64,000 nt of DNA. Source: Stereum hirsutum FP-91666 SS1 (taxonomy: Eukaryota; Basidiomycota; Agaricomycetes; Russulales; Stereaceae). This document shows positions 11,041-22,119 of the stretch, in pieces. The number at the start of each line of letters is the position of its first letter. Within the stretch, counting starts at the first letter, position 1. The stretch is taken from contig NW_006763149.1 of the NCBI RefSeq assembly GCF_000264905.1, positions 590,212-654,211 of the forward strand, in the 5' to 3' direction. The position numbers were made by a program, and so were the translations under genes. Under the pieces are notes generated by a model. That model was given only the letters and a program-made list of their open reading frames with translations, had not been told where the DNA came from and searched no databases.

Positions 11041-14000
11041 ATGAAGGGGCTGACGTTCAGCAGCGTCAGCTTTCTTCTCTTATTCACCCTCTTCTCTCAG
11101 TCTCTTGCCGTAAAACACAATGATTTCAAAACATGCTCCCAGTCGGGATTCTGTCGTCGAGGACGTGCTCTAGCTGAACGGGCGAATACTACTCCACGCT
11201 GGCAATCCCCATACTCTCTTGATCCTTCTTCTATTTCAGTTTCGTCCAGCCAGGCCTCCTTTACTGCAGGTATCAAGTCGTCGCTATACCCCGATATCAA
11301 GTTCGGCCTCGACGTGCGCGTGCAGGAGGATGGTGTGGTTAGAGTGCGGATGGATGAGATTGACGGACTAAGGAAGCGTTATGACGAGGCTGCTGGATGG
11401 GCGTTGATCGCGGAGCCACTAGTCAACCAGGATATTACATGGACGGTGGGGAAGAAGGACGTTCGAGCGACATATGGCCCAAAGAAGGACATCGAGGTCG
11501 TCGTTGAGTTCCAGCCCCTGCGCGTAGTGCTAAAGAGGGGTGGCAAGGAGCAAGTCGTCGTTAATGGGAGAGGTCTTCTGCATATGGAGCACTTCAGGAC
11601 AAAGTCTGAAGCAAAGGAGATCAAAGAGGGAGAAGAGGCCCAGGAGCCGATGCAGGTCAACTCTCTCGCCTGGTTCGAAGGTGACTCTGAGGATGGGTAC
11701 TGGGAGGAATCGTTTGGTTCGCACAAGGACTCAAAACCTAAGGGTACTTCAGTAATGCTTCTCCTCGATTGGCATGAAATAACTAACATTATCTAGGTCC
11801 CGAGTCTCTTTCTGTCGATATCGAGTTCCCGAACCACGGCCATGTCTATGGTATCCCTCAGCACGCCACCTCGCTTTCCTTACCCACAACCACTGGCGAC
11901 GATCCATTCTACAGCGACCCGTTCCGTCTGTACAATGCGGATGTCTTCGAATACTTGGCTTCTTCTCCGATGTCGCTCTATGGTTCCATTCCTCTGATGC
12001 ACGCCCATTCTGCCGACTCAACTGTTGGCGTATTCCACGTCGTCGCTTCGGAGACCTGGATTGATATCTCGCATCCTACTACGAAGTCAACGAACACCCA
12101 CTGGATCTCGGAATCGGGCATTCTTGACCTTTTCCTTCTGCCCGGTCCGACTCCGGAGGCTGTCTTCAAGCAGTATGCTACCCTCACGGGAACCGCACCT
12201 TTGCCAGCGCATTGGGCTTTAGCCTACCACCAGTGCAGGTGGAACTACGTCAGCTCAGACGACGTTAGGACCGTAGCCAAGAGGTTTGATGAAGAGGATA
12301 TGCCAGTCGATGTCTTCTGGCTCGATATCGAGTACGCTGAAGAGCACAAGTACTTCATCTGGGACAAGAAGACATTCCCTGACCCGATTGAGATGACGAA
12401 CGATGTGGCTGCTGTTGGACGCAAGGCAAGTGTTTGGGTCAAATTATATCTCGACTTGGTCCTGACTATCGACTTCAGATGGTCGCGATTATCGACCCTC
12501 ACCTAAAACGCACGTCCAACTACCCTGTTTACGAACAAGCCAAAGAACTCGACGTTCTCGTGAAGAAGAGCGACAACAATGAGTACGAAGGTTGGTGTTG
12601 GACCGGTAGTAGCTCTTGGGTGGACTTCTTCAACCCTGCCAGTTGGTCGTGGTGGGCTAGCCTGTTCAAGATGCAAGAGGGCAAGACATGGTCTTGGACC
12701 CAAAGCACAGAAGATATATATGTCTGGAACGATATGAACGAAGTGTGTAGAGGTCTCCATACTTGTCGTCAATACCCAAATTACTTACGCTCCACCGTGC
12801 AGCCTGCTATCTTCAATGGACCCGAAATCACGATGCCGAAGGACAACGTCCACTATGGTGGCTGGGAACATCGTGATGTCCACAACATCAACGGAATGCT
12901 CTTCGTAGGTCACTTTCTCGATACCTCAATACAACTACTCGACTGACCTGTTTGTAGCCCAACGTGACTTCCCAAGGGCTCATCGCTCGTTCTGACCCAC
13001 CCAAGCGTCCCTTCGTCCTGACTCGCTCCTTCTACGCTGGTTCGCAGCGCTTCGGCGCTATGTGGACTGGCGACAACATGGGTACTTGGGAGCACATGGC
13101 CGTCGGTATCAAGATGGTCCTCGCCAACAGTATCGCTGGCATGTCTTTCGCCGGCTGTAAGTATCCTAATTTTCCTTGCTTGCGTGTACGCAGCACTCAC
13201 TGTATTATATGCTTTCAGCCGACGTTGGTGGTTTCTTCGGTAACCCCGAATCAGAGATGCTCGTTCGTTGGTACCAGTGGGGTATCTTCTCGCCATTCTT
13301 CCGTGCCCACGCGCACATCGACACGAAGAGGCGTGAACCGTACCTTCTGGATGAGCCATATAAGAGCATGCTCAGGGATATCTTACGCTTGCGGTACTCG
13401 ATGCTCCCCGTATGGTACACTGCGTTCCGGGAGACCAGCGCTACTGGGTTGCCTGTATTGCGGTACGTGCATTATGACCATCCTTCTGCGACAGACTACT
13501 GAGAATTTATCTGGTGTTAGCCCTCAGTATGTGATGTTCCCTCAGGATACCAACGGGTTTGCGATCGACGATCAGTTCTATGTTGGCGGGTCAGGCTTGC
13601 TCGTCAAGCCAGTCACGTCGCCTGGCGCTAAGGATGCATCAGTCTATCTCGCCGAGAACCAGGTCCGTACTCCGCGTATTGCAAGCTTTCTATTGATCTA
13701 TGATTGCTAACGATATCACGCTCCAGGTTTACTACGATTACTTCTCGCACAAGGCCTACCGCGGCTCTTCAAAAGGCAAATCCGTGACTGTTCCCGCAGA
13801 GCTCCACCAAGTCCCCGTTCTCATCCGTGGCGGCTCTGTCATCCCTACACGTGAACGGCCTCGCCGCTCCTCCCCTCTCATGAAGAACGATCCCTTCACT
13901 CTTCGTGTTGCTCTTGGTTCTGCCTCTTCCGCTCGTGGAGAACTCTACCTCGACGACGGCGTGACGTTCTCCCACGAAAAAGGAGACGTCGTCTTCCGCG

Positions 14001-14326
14001 AGTTTACTGCCGGAAAAGCTGGCAAGGGTATCCGTATCTCTTCCACTGATCTCGCCGCCGCACATCCCGGCGACGTGGCACTCTCGACCTACGACAAGCA
14101 GAATGATTTTGTGAAGAGTATCGAGAAGGTCAAGGTGGAGAAGATTGTCGTCCTTGGGTTGGGAGTGAAGCCTTCGAGTGTCAAGATTGAGGGTGGGGAG
14201 CAATTGGAGTTTGAGTTCGTTGAAGGTGTGGCGGCGGATGGGAAGAAGGAAGGGGTCGCGAGTGTGTTGACGATCAAGAACCCGGGGGTGCTTATCACGA
14301 AAGATTGGGAGATTGTCGTTGCCTAA
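11041..14326 (+). CDS. ROT2: Glucosidase II alpha subunit (GH31)
   Basis: Predicted 960-aa ER glucosidase II catalytic subunit, which removes the two inner alpha-1,3-glucoses from N-glycans during glycoprotein quality control. Exons: 11041-11743, 11797-12425, 12479-12742, 12803-12904, 12958-13156, 13219-13462, 13521-13662 and 13727-14326; the sum is in frame. A hydrophobic signal peptide (residues 1-21) is followed by the FKTCSQSGFCRR segment typical of this subunit. The GH31 domain shows FWLDIEY, the nucleophile motif VWNDMNE (ending exon 3), and the acid/base region MWTGDNMGTWEHM. The C-terminal beta domain contains VLIRGGSVIP. There is no ER-retention signal, as expected for a subunit held by its beta partner. 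The intron at 12426-12478 uses a GC-AG donor (AAG|GCAAGT). Confidence 0.95.
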
Positions 14327-14945
14327 GCCCTGAGCGGTGTAGGGTTGCATGGAGCACGTTACCGTGATTGTTTGGTAGTGTATAGTTATCTCGGATAGAA
14401 ATTCCTTATACTTCCTCGGATGAGCGTATGGGCCACTGTGGCCCGGCGTCAGTCTACTTGTTCTCCGAGATATTTGACTAGCTCAAGACGGGTACGAACG
14501 AGATTGATATCATGGACAGGCAAATAAGCAGAAGACGAATTGAAACAGAAGATACAAGTAAATATACACGAAGATAGTTACAGAAAGTAGCGACCGCGGT
14601 AGCCGACCACCCTCCTACTTGTCCCTAACGGCTTATACCATACCCAAAGAAGCATTGAGTGTATCAATCTACATGATACAACAGGGTGTCATATTGTATA
14701 CGCATGAGGGTGACGGTGCTCGAAGGGGCGCTCATAAGTAAAGAATAAATATATTGCGTTAGATAGTAGGATAGGTCGTATCGAGAGACTGTCGGGGGAT
14801 CGGAAAAAGAAAAAACGGTAATGAGAAGCGGAAGCTGCGGGTATCCGCAGGGCAATACAGAATCCAAAAACAAGGACACACGAAATACAGACTGGACAAA
14901 ACACAACTTGTTCTCGTCCAGATACTTGCGATTGGACCCGAAATA
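14327..14945. other. Intergenic
   Basis: About 620 bp between the glucosidase II stop and the stop of the convergent truncated HNH gene. It holds only 3' flanking sequence; no gene recognised. Confidence 0.5.
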
Positions 14946-15871
14946 TCAGGCATAAGCAGGACGCCAGCGCTTCCATGTACCGTGAGGAGGCTTTTGCGGC
15001 TCCTCCGAGACGCCAGGATCAGAAGAGCATTCGACGTCGACAACGGGTTCGCCCTGTGTAGACGCGGTCTTCGCCCAGTCTGAGATGTTGAACTTCCTCC
15101 TGGGCTGCAGGTCTGCTGGGCCATATTCCTCGTCATCGTCATCGCTGTCCTCAGCAGCAGCAGCAGCCACGCGTACCGGACGATCAACCAAGCTGGGAGA
15201 TTGCAGGATGGGGAAGGATTGGGTACGATTATTTTCTGAGTAGGAAACCATGCTGGGGGTTTCGTCGACAATATCGGGAGATCCTCGAGGGCTTCCGGAC
15301 TTTCCTGAGCGTTTGGAAGGTCGACTGTCATCGTCTTCGTCGCCATCATCATCAGAGCGTCGACGTTTTGGTCGAGATGAGCTGGTTGGGTGACGGCTGC
15401 CGGGAGTAGAGGGGGGAGAGGGACCATGATTACGGGGATCAAGCGACCAGAGCTGAGGGTTCGCCTCAGCGTATTTCATCCAGGATATATAGATGTCTTG
15501 AGCGTTGGCCATGAGAGTGATATGTGACCGAGATCGGAGTCGGTCGTACTGTAGTACACCAAGCCCAAACTCCGATACGGCCTTCCATATCATTGCGAAG
15601 GGGTGGACGGTAGATTGAATGACCGGCCAATCGAGGATGTCGTCCGGCTTGTAGAGAGTGCAGGCCTCGTCGTCTAGCTTCATCCACTCCTCCCCTTTCT
15701 TGAAATGCATCTGCAGAAGATACTCGTCGGAACTGGCAGAGCCAAAAGGCACTACGATATAGCGGTGAATCTTGTAAGCAAGTTTGTTACCCTAGTAAAA
15801 CCGGGATCATCGTCAATCTGCGGCAAGGATTCAGAAAAAGTATTAGGCATACCTCCGTGATCAAGGGGCAC
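14946..15871 (-). pseudogene. 5'-truncated long-type HNH gene (module F remnant)
   Basis: Only the 3' half of a long HNH gene is present. The last exon (15791-14946) is intact: it runs NKLAYKIHRY, the motif QSTVHPFAMIWKA, the Arg-rich and acidic disordered parts, FNISDWAKTAS and GTWKRWRPAY, then stop. Upstream, a normal intron (15852-15792) and the last 19 nt of exon 3 (encoding CPLITE, matching GCPLVAE in long HNH C) survive. The homology then stops exactly where the right inverted-repeat arm begins at 15872. The HNH core (H, N and H), exon 1 and the promoter are missing. The remaining frame is undamaged, so the truncation may be fairly recent or a fusion transcript may exist; either is inference. 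Confidence 0.85.
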
Positions 15872-16746
15872 GACGGTCCGAGATGACCATCGGAGCGCTC
15901 GACCGTCTCGCACAACAGGTGACAGGTCTCGGCGTGACAAGTACGGGGGTGCGGGAGATGCTCCAGAGATAAGAGGAGAGGAGAAATACTGAAGTAGGTT
16001 GGGTCACCTACGGACAAGAATTGAATCGCCAGAAGTATCCGAGTCTTTTCCTCGTGGATTTGCTAGGATGCGATAGGACACGATCAAGCAATGATATGTG
16101 TGCGATGCGTCACCATTCGTCGATTTGGCGTGCAGCACGCCACACGGATACTGATTGTAACGCTGATAACCACTGGAAATGGACGCCAGTGCGTAATGTG
16201 GTAGGTCAGTTGGGCATGCGTTGGGTGTGTTGAGAACGGTTAGGTCGTGCGATGATAGACGTCGTGATGCCTGAACAAAGCAAGGTTCACGAACATATTC
16301 GGGACGCGGTCAATTCAAGTTGGCCCTTGGGGTCACAGATCATGTGCTTGTGACCGCACGCGATTCACGAGCAATTCATGAGCTCCGACAAGAGGATGAA
16401 AAACATGATTGTCAATAAGTAGTGACGATGGCACGATGGTGCGCTACTTTAAAAATACAGAACGCAATGATGAATATAGCTAAGAGGATTTTTGAGGGAC
16501 CTCCCTCAAGCGAGAGGTAGACATCGCGCTACAGGACAGTTTGTGCAATGAGAATGACTCGGAGACGAATGTTATATAGTACTGTTGACCGAAAAGAATC
16601 GAGGGCGAGGATTAGGGACTCGGTAACAAACCATGAGTGTAAACAAAACATGTTAAAGCAGACGGACAGCAAAAGCAAGGACAGCAAGACGCGTTATACA
16701 GCTCCCAACCCATCTACTGATGCCACTCACGACGCGACCCGGAAAC
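15872..16746. other. Noncoding inner part of the right arm
   Basis: This is the 3' flank of long HNH C and pairs in reverse complement with 8805-9661. Long runs are almost unchanged, for example ctgtatttttaaagtagcgc near 9069 and its complement near 16442. No gene seen in it. Confidence 0.75.
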
Positions 16747-18429
16747 CTACACATGCGCATAGTCAGGAGGCCAGAGCTTCCACGGGCCGGGAGGAGGTTT
16801 CCGTGGCTGCTCGAAAACGTTGGCATCAGAAGGGCATTTGCCTTCAATGACTGACTCTGCCTGCACCGAAGCCGTCTTCGCCCAATCAGCGAGGTTGAAC
16901 TTCCTCTGGGGCTGGAGGGCCGAAGGGCGATATTCATCGTCATCGTCGTCGGAGTCTTCCTCGACCTCTGCCGCTACACGTACCGGACGATCAATGATAC
17001 TCGGGGATGCCAGATGGTAGGAAGATAAGGTACAGCAGTCTTCCGAGTTGATGATCAGACTGGGAACGCGGTCGACGTCACCGGGCTCGTTTCGAGCACG
17101 TTTACTGGGAGCTGAGCCATTCCTAGGCCGATTACGAACGGAACCATCATCGCTATCCGTACGCGTACGTTTTCGCCCTGAGGATTTTCCTGATCTGCGA
17201 CTACCGCGATTGGAGGGAGGCGAGGGATCGAGGTCACTGAGGTGGGGCGACAAAAGGTGTGGATGAGCGTCGGCATACGACATCCAGCGTTTGTAGATCT
17301 GCCGAGCCTGAAACATGAGACCCCTATGGTCTTCGACGAGGAGTTCTTCTAGAGGTGTGCCGAGGCCAAATTCGGTAACGGCTTTCCATATCATCGCGAA
17401 GGGATGGACGGTCGACGTGATGGTGGGCCAGTGCATGTATTCGGTCGGTTTGTAGACAGTGTGATCCGTCTCGTCAAGCTCGACGTACTGCAGTCCATCC
17501 TTGAAATTCATACGAAGAAGCTCGGTCGTACGGCTCGAACGTCCGAAAGGTATGACCAGATAGTCGTAAGTCTTGTATATGAGCCCTCCATCCTGCGTTG
17601 AAGGAGAAGTCAGAGAGTGGTGTTGACCATGGAGAACGTGGTGGCTTACCTCCGCTACTAAAGGGCACCCTTGGTCAGCGGCTACTCTGGCGTCCTTCTT
17701 GACTAGGTTATCTCGGCTGGCTTTGCTGATGAGGCCGAGGATTGGGTCGGAGGGGAGAAAGACCCATTCCTTCTTGTCGAAGCGTACGTGCCAATTTGCT
17801 CGTACTAAGAAAGCAAATAGGTTGGGCGCCTTATATAATGACAGCGAAAGAAATGACTTACATGGAATTGTGTTGAGCGGCCCATTGAAATCGAACTGCC
17901 CCGGTCTAAGGCCCCAAGCCACTTCCAAACGAGCTTTCTGAAAACCGAATAGCATAAGTGTCTAGGGTATTATGAAGATAAACGGAAAAGGACACACATC
18001 GTCTGGGTTCAACGATTTGCTCACGACGTGCGCTTCTTGCACACAATGGTACGGCAGTACCCTACCCTTTGAGTCTCTCCATTGGGAATGGGTTAGCGGA
18101 CACCAATTCCGAAGATTCTCGAGAGGAGCAGCCAACGGGTCGTTCGGATGAGGCGAGAGGGGAAGAGGTGTGGAAGAACGCGCCAGCCAGTTATGATCGC
18201 GAGTGTCGCCGAGAGGAGATGAAGTTGGTGGGTCTACGTCGTAGGCGTAGTCGCCTGGGGTGCCTTGGATCGGGTGGGTGTAGATGGAGGGTGTGACGCC
18301 GTCGACGTGCCGCTGAGAGTTGGCGAGCAGTGAGGCCATGAGCAGTCGAGCAGACTCTGAGGGCTGGACTACGCGCGAGCTCCTGGTTGTGACTCTCGTG
18401 AGGGTATTCGACGGTGCGAAGAGGCTCAT
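16747..18429 (-). CDS. HNH-nuclease-like protein, long type (module C, right arm)
   Basis: Predicted 502 aa from exons 18429-17998, 17937-17862 (76 nt), 17804-17650 (155 nt, as in module B) and 17592-16747. HNH core: His134 (EAHVV), Asn166 (LNTIP), His175 (NWHVRFDKK). The second motif is TSTVHPFAMIWKA. Downstream come a Ser/Arg-rich segment with SGRKRTR, an acidic stretch EEDSDDDDDE, and the C-terminal FNLADWAKTAS and GPWKLWPPDY motifs, ending three residues later (AHV). Against its left-arm copy the last exon and the HNH block are strongly conserved, but the first about 100 residues are only loosely similar. Head-to-head with short HNH C, start codons 573 bp apart. Confidence 0.87.
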
Positions 18430-19002
18430 GATGGTGGTTGATGAGAGAGATGATATGCAACCGATTGTGAGATCAGAGCTTGCTCAAGAGGCAAACTGGG
18501 AACAATTGGGATCACATGACGTGTCACGCACATTGCCGAAATCAAAACTCCGCATAAATCATGTCAGGAATTGATATATTCGGAGACGCTTTGGTTGCGC
18601 TTTGCCGGACTCTTGAAGTTTGAACCTTGCCGCTTTATTTCGATTGCCTTGCTCCCAGTTGTTTGCTCTCGACAAAAACGTCAGGGTGGATTCATGAAAT
18701 CCCTGAAAGCATCACAATGTTCCAGCGAGTCCGAGTCGGACTCAAGTCGGACCATTGACAGCTATGGCGACTGCCAGTGTGTCCTGGCCGCCATTATGTA
18801 AGTAGCCGCGGCAACTCGAACACATTGTCGCCCATTATGGTCATCCCTTTGGGAGTTCCGTTATACGGACAGTCGAGAATGTTCGAAACATGGCACACAC
18901 GTCATCCTGACACCGGGATATTTAAGCGTTGCTTTCTCCGGCGCCTGCTGTGTCTGCGCCTTCTTCCCAACTTATCCTTTCCACTCCCGTTCTTTCACTA
19001 CT
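18430..19002. promoter_or_regulatory. Divergent promoter of HNH module C
   Basis: 573 bp between start codons. A GATATTTAAG TATA-like element around 18918-18927 lies about 75-85 nt upstream of the short gene. Instead of the CACGTG palindromes of module B there are near matches (cacatgacgtgtcac around 18514). Confidence 0.45.
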
Positions 19003-20438
19003 ATGGCATCCAATACTCAGACTCCCGCTAATGTTATGCACGGGGCTGCCCGAAATGGCATCAAAGATACTCCCCGTGAAAACATCCAATGGCATCGTGA
19101 TCTCACTGAAGATGATCTGCTGCGGCTGGCCGGCAAGGCTGGGAAGAAGGCTGGCGTCTGCATGATTTCCTTAGACAACGAATATAAAACACTCGCCGTT
19201 GCGCATCTCATCAGTAGGGAGAAAAGACGAGAGGAAAACGAGGTGAGCTGCTTTCCTGAAGCTTGCCTACTCTTGATGGCCCAGACCTACTGAGAAAACA
19301 CGATAGATCCAAAGAATCGAGTATATATGTGGATTTGCCCCTGGAGAATTCTGCGTCCATTCCTCAAGCAACCTTATCTATTGTATGTGCAAATATGACA
19401 TCGTGTTTTCTGGTCATTTCTAACCGTTCCTACAGTACGAATTGATTATCATCAACTTTTGGACCAGGGAGGTTGGATCATGCTCCCACCTCTTGGAATC
19501 ATGGAATCGATTGAGCGGTATTACATCAACAAGTGCAAGAAAGCTCGTGAAGGTAGAGAGGAGCCTGATTTTACGAACCGCTATGCAGTAAGCTCTTCTT
19601 TGCGTGCAGCGTCAGAGCACCATCGGTGTCTCGGATTACTGACACTTTGCTTTGCTTTCAACAGGACACAAACTTGAAGAAGAACCACAAATATCGTATT
19701 GTTCCTCTTGGCGCTCTCAGCTTCAATGACACGGCCATTCGGCCATCTGGTAAAGCTCATCGTAACCTGCTGGAACTGCCCGAAGTCTCGTCCTGGGTTC
19801 ATCCTCTCTACGCCCTCTGGCACGCTGGTGGCTGCATTGACAGACTCGAACTTTGGGCGCTCAAGCTCGTTATCTCCCGCCTGTCCATCCAGGATGTTCA
19901 GCTAATCCAAGTAGCCCTTCGGATATGGAGTGTCTGGCAGTCCATCACCCTCCCCGAACGTTTCAAGCCCGACTTCAAACCTGCCAAGGACGACAAGCGT
20001 GCGGATCCCGATAATATAGGTGCTCCATCTCATGCTGGCCAACAGGTGAGTGCTGATGACGGTGAGGATGCCGACAACAACGGCCACAACTCTGGGGAGG
20101 CCGGCGCCTGCGCCGACGGCAACAAGGCAGGTAATAATATTGGCAACAATAACGTCCATGATCATCCGCATACGACGCGCAGCAAGACTGGATCCATCAA
20201 ACCCAAACCCAAACCGACTCCCTCCACCACTTCTAAGAACGCAAAAAAACGGGGGCAGGAACCTGGCCCTAGCACTGACTGTCCTGTGCGTGATCAACAA
20301 GAAGGCAAAGACGAGTCCAATCGTAGAGGGAGGTCAGGTCAGAGGGGTAGACCTGTTCGTCGAGCCAAGACCACTGAAGGGCAGCATTCTGCTGCAAAGA
20401 GTGCAAGGTCGGGGGCAAGGACTCGGAGCCACAAGTGA
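19003..20438 (+). CDS. HNH-nuclease-like protein, short type (module C, right arm)
   Basis: Predicted 413 aa from exons 19003-19242, 19307-19382 (76 nt), 19436-19587 (152 nt) and 19665-20438. HNH core: His68 (VAHLIS), Asn102 (SSNLIY), His111 (DYHQLLDQGG). The second motif reads SSWVHPLYALWHA. The C-terminal tail repeats that of module B: Asn/Gly-rich, then Lys/Pro/Thr-rich, then GRSGQRGR and a final RTRSHK. The start ATG lies in a good context (ctactATGG) about 75-85 nt after a TATA-like element. This is the inverted-repeat partner of 5340-6738. Nuclease function is inferred from the family. Confidence 0.85.
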
Positions 20439-20800
20439 TCTTTTCGTCCCGAGTATGTGATCTCTGTGGATTTTCTGTGCTATCTCTGTGCTATGTGCTA
20501 TCGTGTTATCTGTGTAAAACAATCTTCTCAAGTATCTCTAATCAAGCTATGAACGTTTTCCTGCGAAAACGGTGTAGTCAATTCTGGACCAGTGTGCCGA
20601 CTCAAATGGTGCGTGAGGATGAATGTGCAGTGTTAAAGCCTTGAGATGCAGACCTCCGGCAGCTTCGACATATCGCTGAATATTTGACCTGACCGAACAA
20701 CCGGCTGTCGGAGCCTGTGTCAGGACACCGAGAGAAACAAGGCGATAGGACTGGTGTTTATCGTACTCGTGGTTCCTGTTCCTGTTCCGTTATTCCTGTT

Positions 20801-20870
20801 CCGTTAGGACAGGTCTTGAGACGAGCTTTGTCACAGAGTCACGTCACGCCTCTTCGGTGGCGGTGGCGTC
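20801..20870 (+). repeat. Direct repeat copy 1
   Basis: Begins ccgttaggacaggtctt and ends ggtggcggtggcgtc. A diverged copy lies about 500 bp downstream at 21298-21374 with the same ends. The middle is less conserved. Confidence 0.6.
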
Positions 20871-21297
20871 TTTTTGCTGGGAGCCGTCGCTCGAGATTTT
20901 TGTTACGGTCACTCGTCCTCCATCACTCTCGATTCCCGGTGTTTCCCGGTCATTCCGTCTCGTTCCGGCCTCTCTGCCTGTGTTGTGCAGTGCTCAAATA
21001 CTGAAGTACTGACAAGTCTGAACAAACAAATGTGGGCTGAATACGGCCTACATTCTTCCACCCGTGTGAGGGATTTAATCTCGAGCCACGGGCATGCCGT
21101 GCTCGTTCTTTCCTTGAACGCAGGTGAACGTGGTGTGAGCTTTAAACAAGTTTTGTGGCGTTTTCGCCACAGCAAGGGTTGCCTGTTTTTTTTTCAGGGA
21201 TGCTTGGACAAGAAAGCCGGTAAAAAGACGCATTATAATCAGTTGGCCAGCGCTGTTCGATCCGAAGGAACAGGTCTGGCCCGGAGGGCGTGGAATT

Positions 21298-21374
21298 CCG
21301 TTAGGACAGGTCTTAGAACAAGAGTCATTCATTGCGGTAACACTAGTCACGCCCCGACCTGTGGCGGTGGCGTC
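21298..21374 (+). repeat. Direct repeat copy 2
   Basis: Diverged second copy of the repeat at 20801-20870, sharing the start ccgttaggacaggtctt, an internal agtcacg-c and the end tgtggcggtggcgtc. Confidence 0.6.
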
Positions 21375-21469
21375 AAAACTGTGGGGCCTGTATGTTTTTG
21401 TCACTGCGTTATCTCCTTGAACTCTTAGTACCCTACCGCGATGACTTTCCGATCATTTGTTGCCATTAA

Positions 21470-22119
21470 GTACTCGGCTTGGGCCTCACTTTCACATCTT
21501 GGATCCATCCTCTGTATGCTGTCTGGAACGCTGGCGCTCACCTTGACAACCTCAAACCCGGGGTGTACAAAACCCTTATCTGCCGCTTGTCTGACGAGGA
21601 TATGCAACGGGTCCAGTACGCTCTCAGGATCTGTATATCTGGAAAGGGCTATCTCTTCCCAAGCGCTTCATCCCAGACCACGTCCACAAGCAAGGGAAAT
21701 CTATTCATGGTACGAGAGAGACGCGAAACTCCGTTGCTGCTTCTTCTCAGACTGGTAGACGGACGGACACCGCCGACACTTGCGATGAAGGGCATCCTGA
21801 AGACACCAACTACAATAACACCGGATACAGTTCACATATTAAACGCACCCAGACATCGTCCACCAGAGGCAAATCGAAGGCTGCCCCCTCTACTACGGCT
21901 TCCAAGGACATGAAGAATACGACGAGCAAGCCTGCTCCTGATAGGTCTAGGCGCGGGCAACGAGCTGAACGAGGATCCAGTCGCAGAGGGAGGTCGGGCC
22001 AGAGATCTGACTTGGAGGCCGGTCCTAGCTCTACTCGTCGGGCGAGCGTAGCAGAAAGCGAACAGTCGGCTGCGAAGAGCACCGCATCAAAGCCGCGTGC
22101 AAAGAGCGGGACGGCTTGA
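21470..22119 (+). pseudogene. Frameshifted 3' half of a short-type HNH gene (module F remnant)
   Basis: The recognisable part begins in the last exon: TSWIHPLYAVWNA is the second family motif, followed by a RLSDEDMQRVQYALRI segment. Around 21629-21634 the frame shifts by one base. The frame before it continues as ICISGKG, while the next frame gives the expected YIWKGLSLPKRF and runs on to a normal tail (TASKDMKNTT, RRGRSGQRSD) and stop at 22119. Exons 1-3 and the HNH core are absent. With the truncated long gene on the other side of the right arm, this looks like the second distal half of one former divergent pair (inference). Confidence 0.8.

Larger units (their letters stand above)
15872..20655 (-). 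repeat. Right arm of the large inverted duplication
   Basis: Reverse-complement partner of 5113-9661, carrying long HNH C and short HNH C. The inner end interrupts exon 3 of the truncated HNH gene, so this joint appears to be the derived one. The outer end fades near 20655, after the short HNH C 3' flank. Confidence 0.9.
20439..21469. other. Noncoding: end of right arm and degenerate repeat DNA
   Basis: To about 20655 this is the 3' flank of short HNH C shared with the left arm. The following about 800 bp shows no coding gene. It contains short TTCCTG/TTCCGTTA repeats near 20772-20806 and a pair of diverged direct repeats. It separates the arm from the HNH pseudogene and may be decayed mobile DNA (inference). 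Confidence 0.5.
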
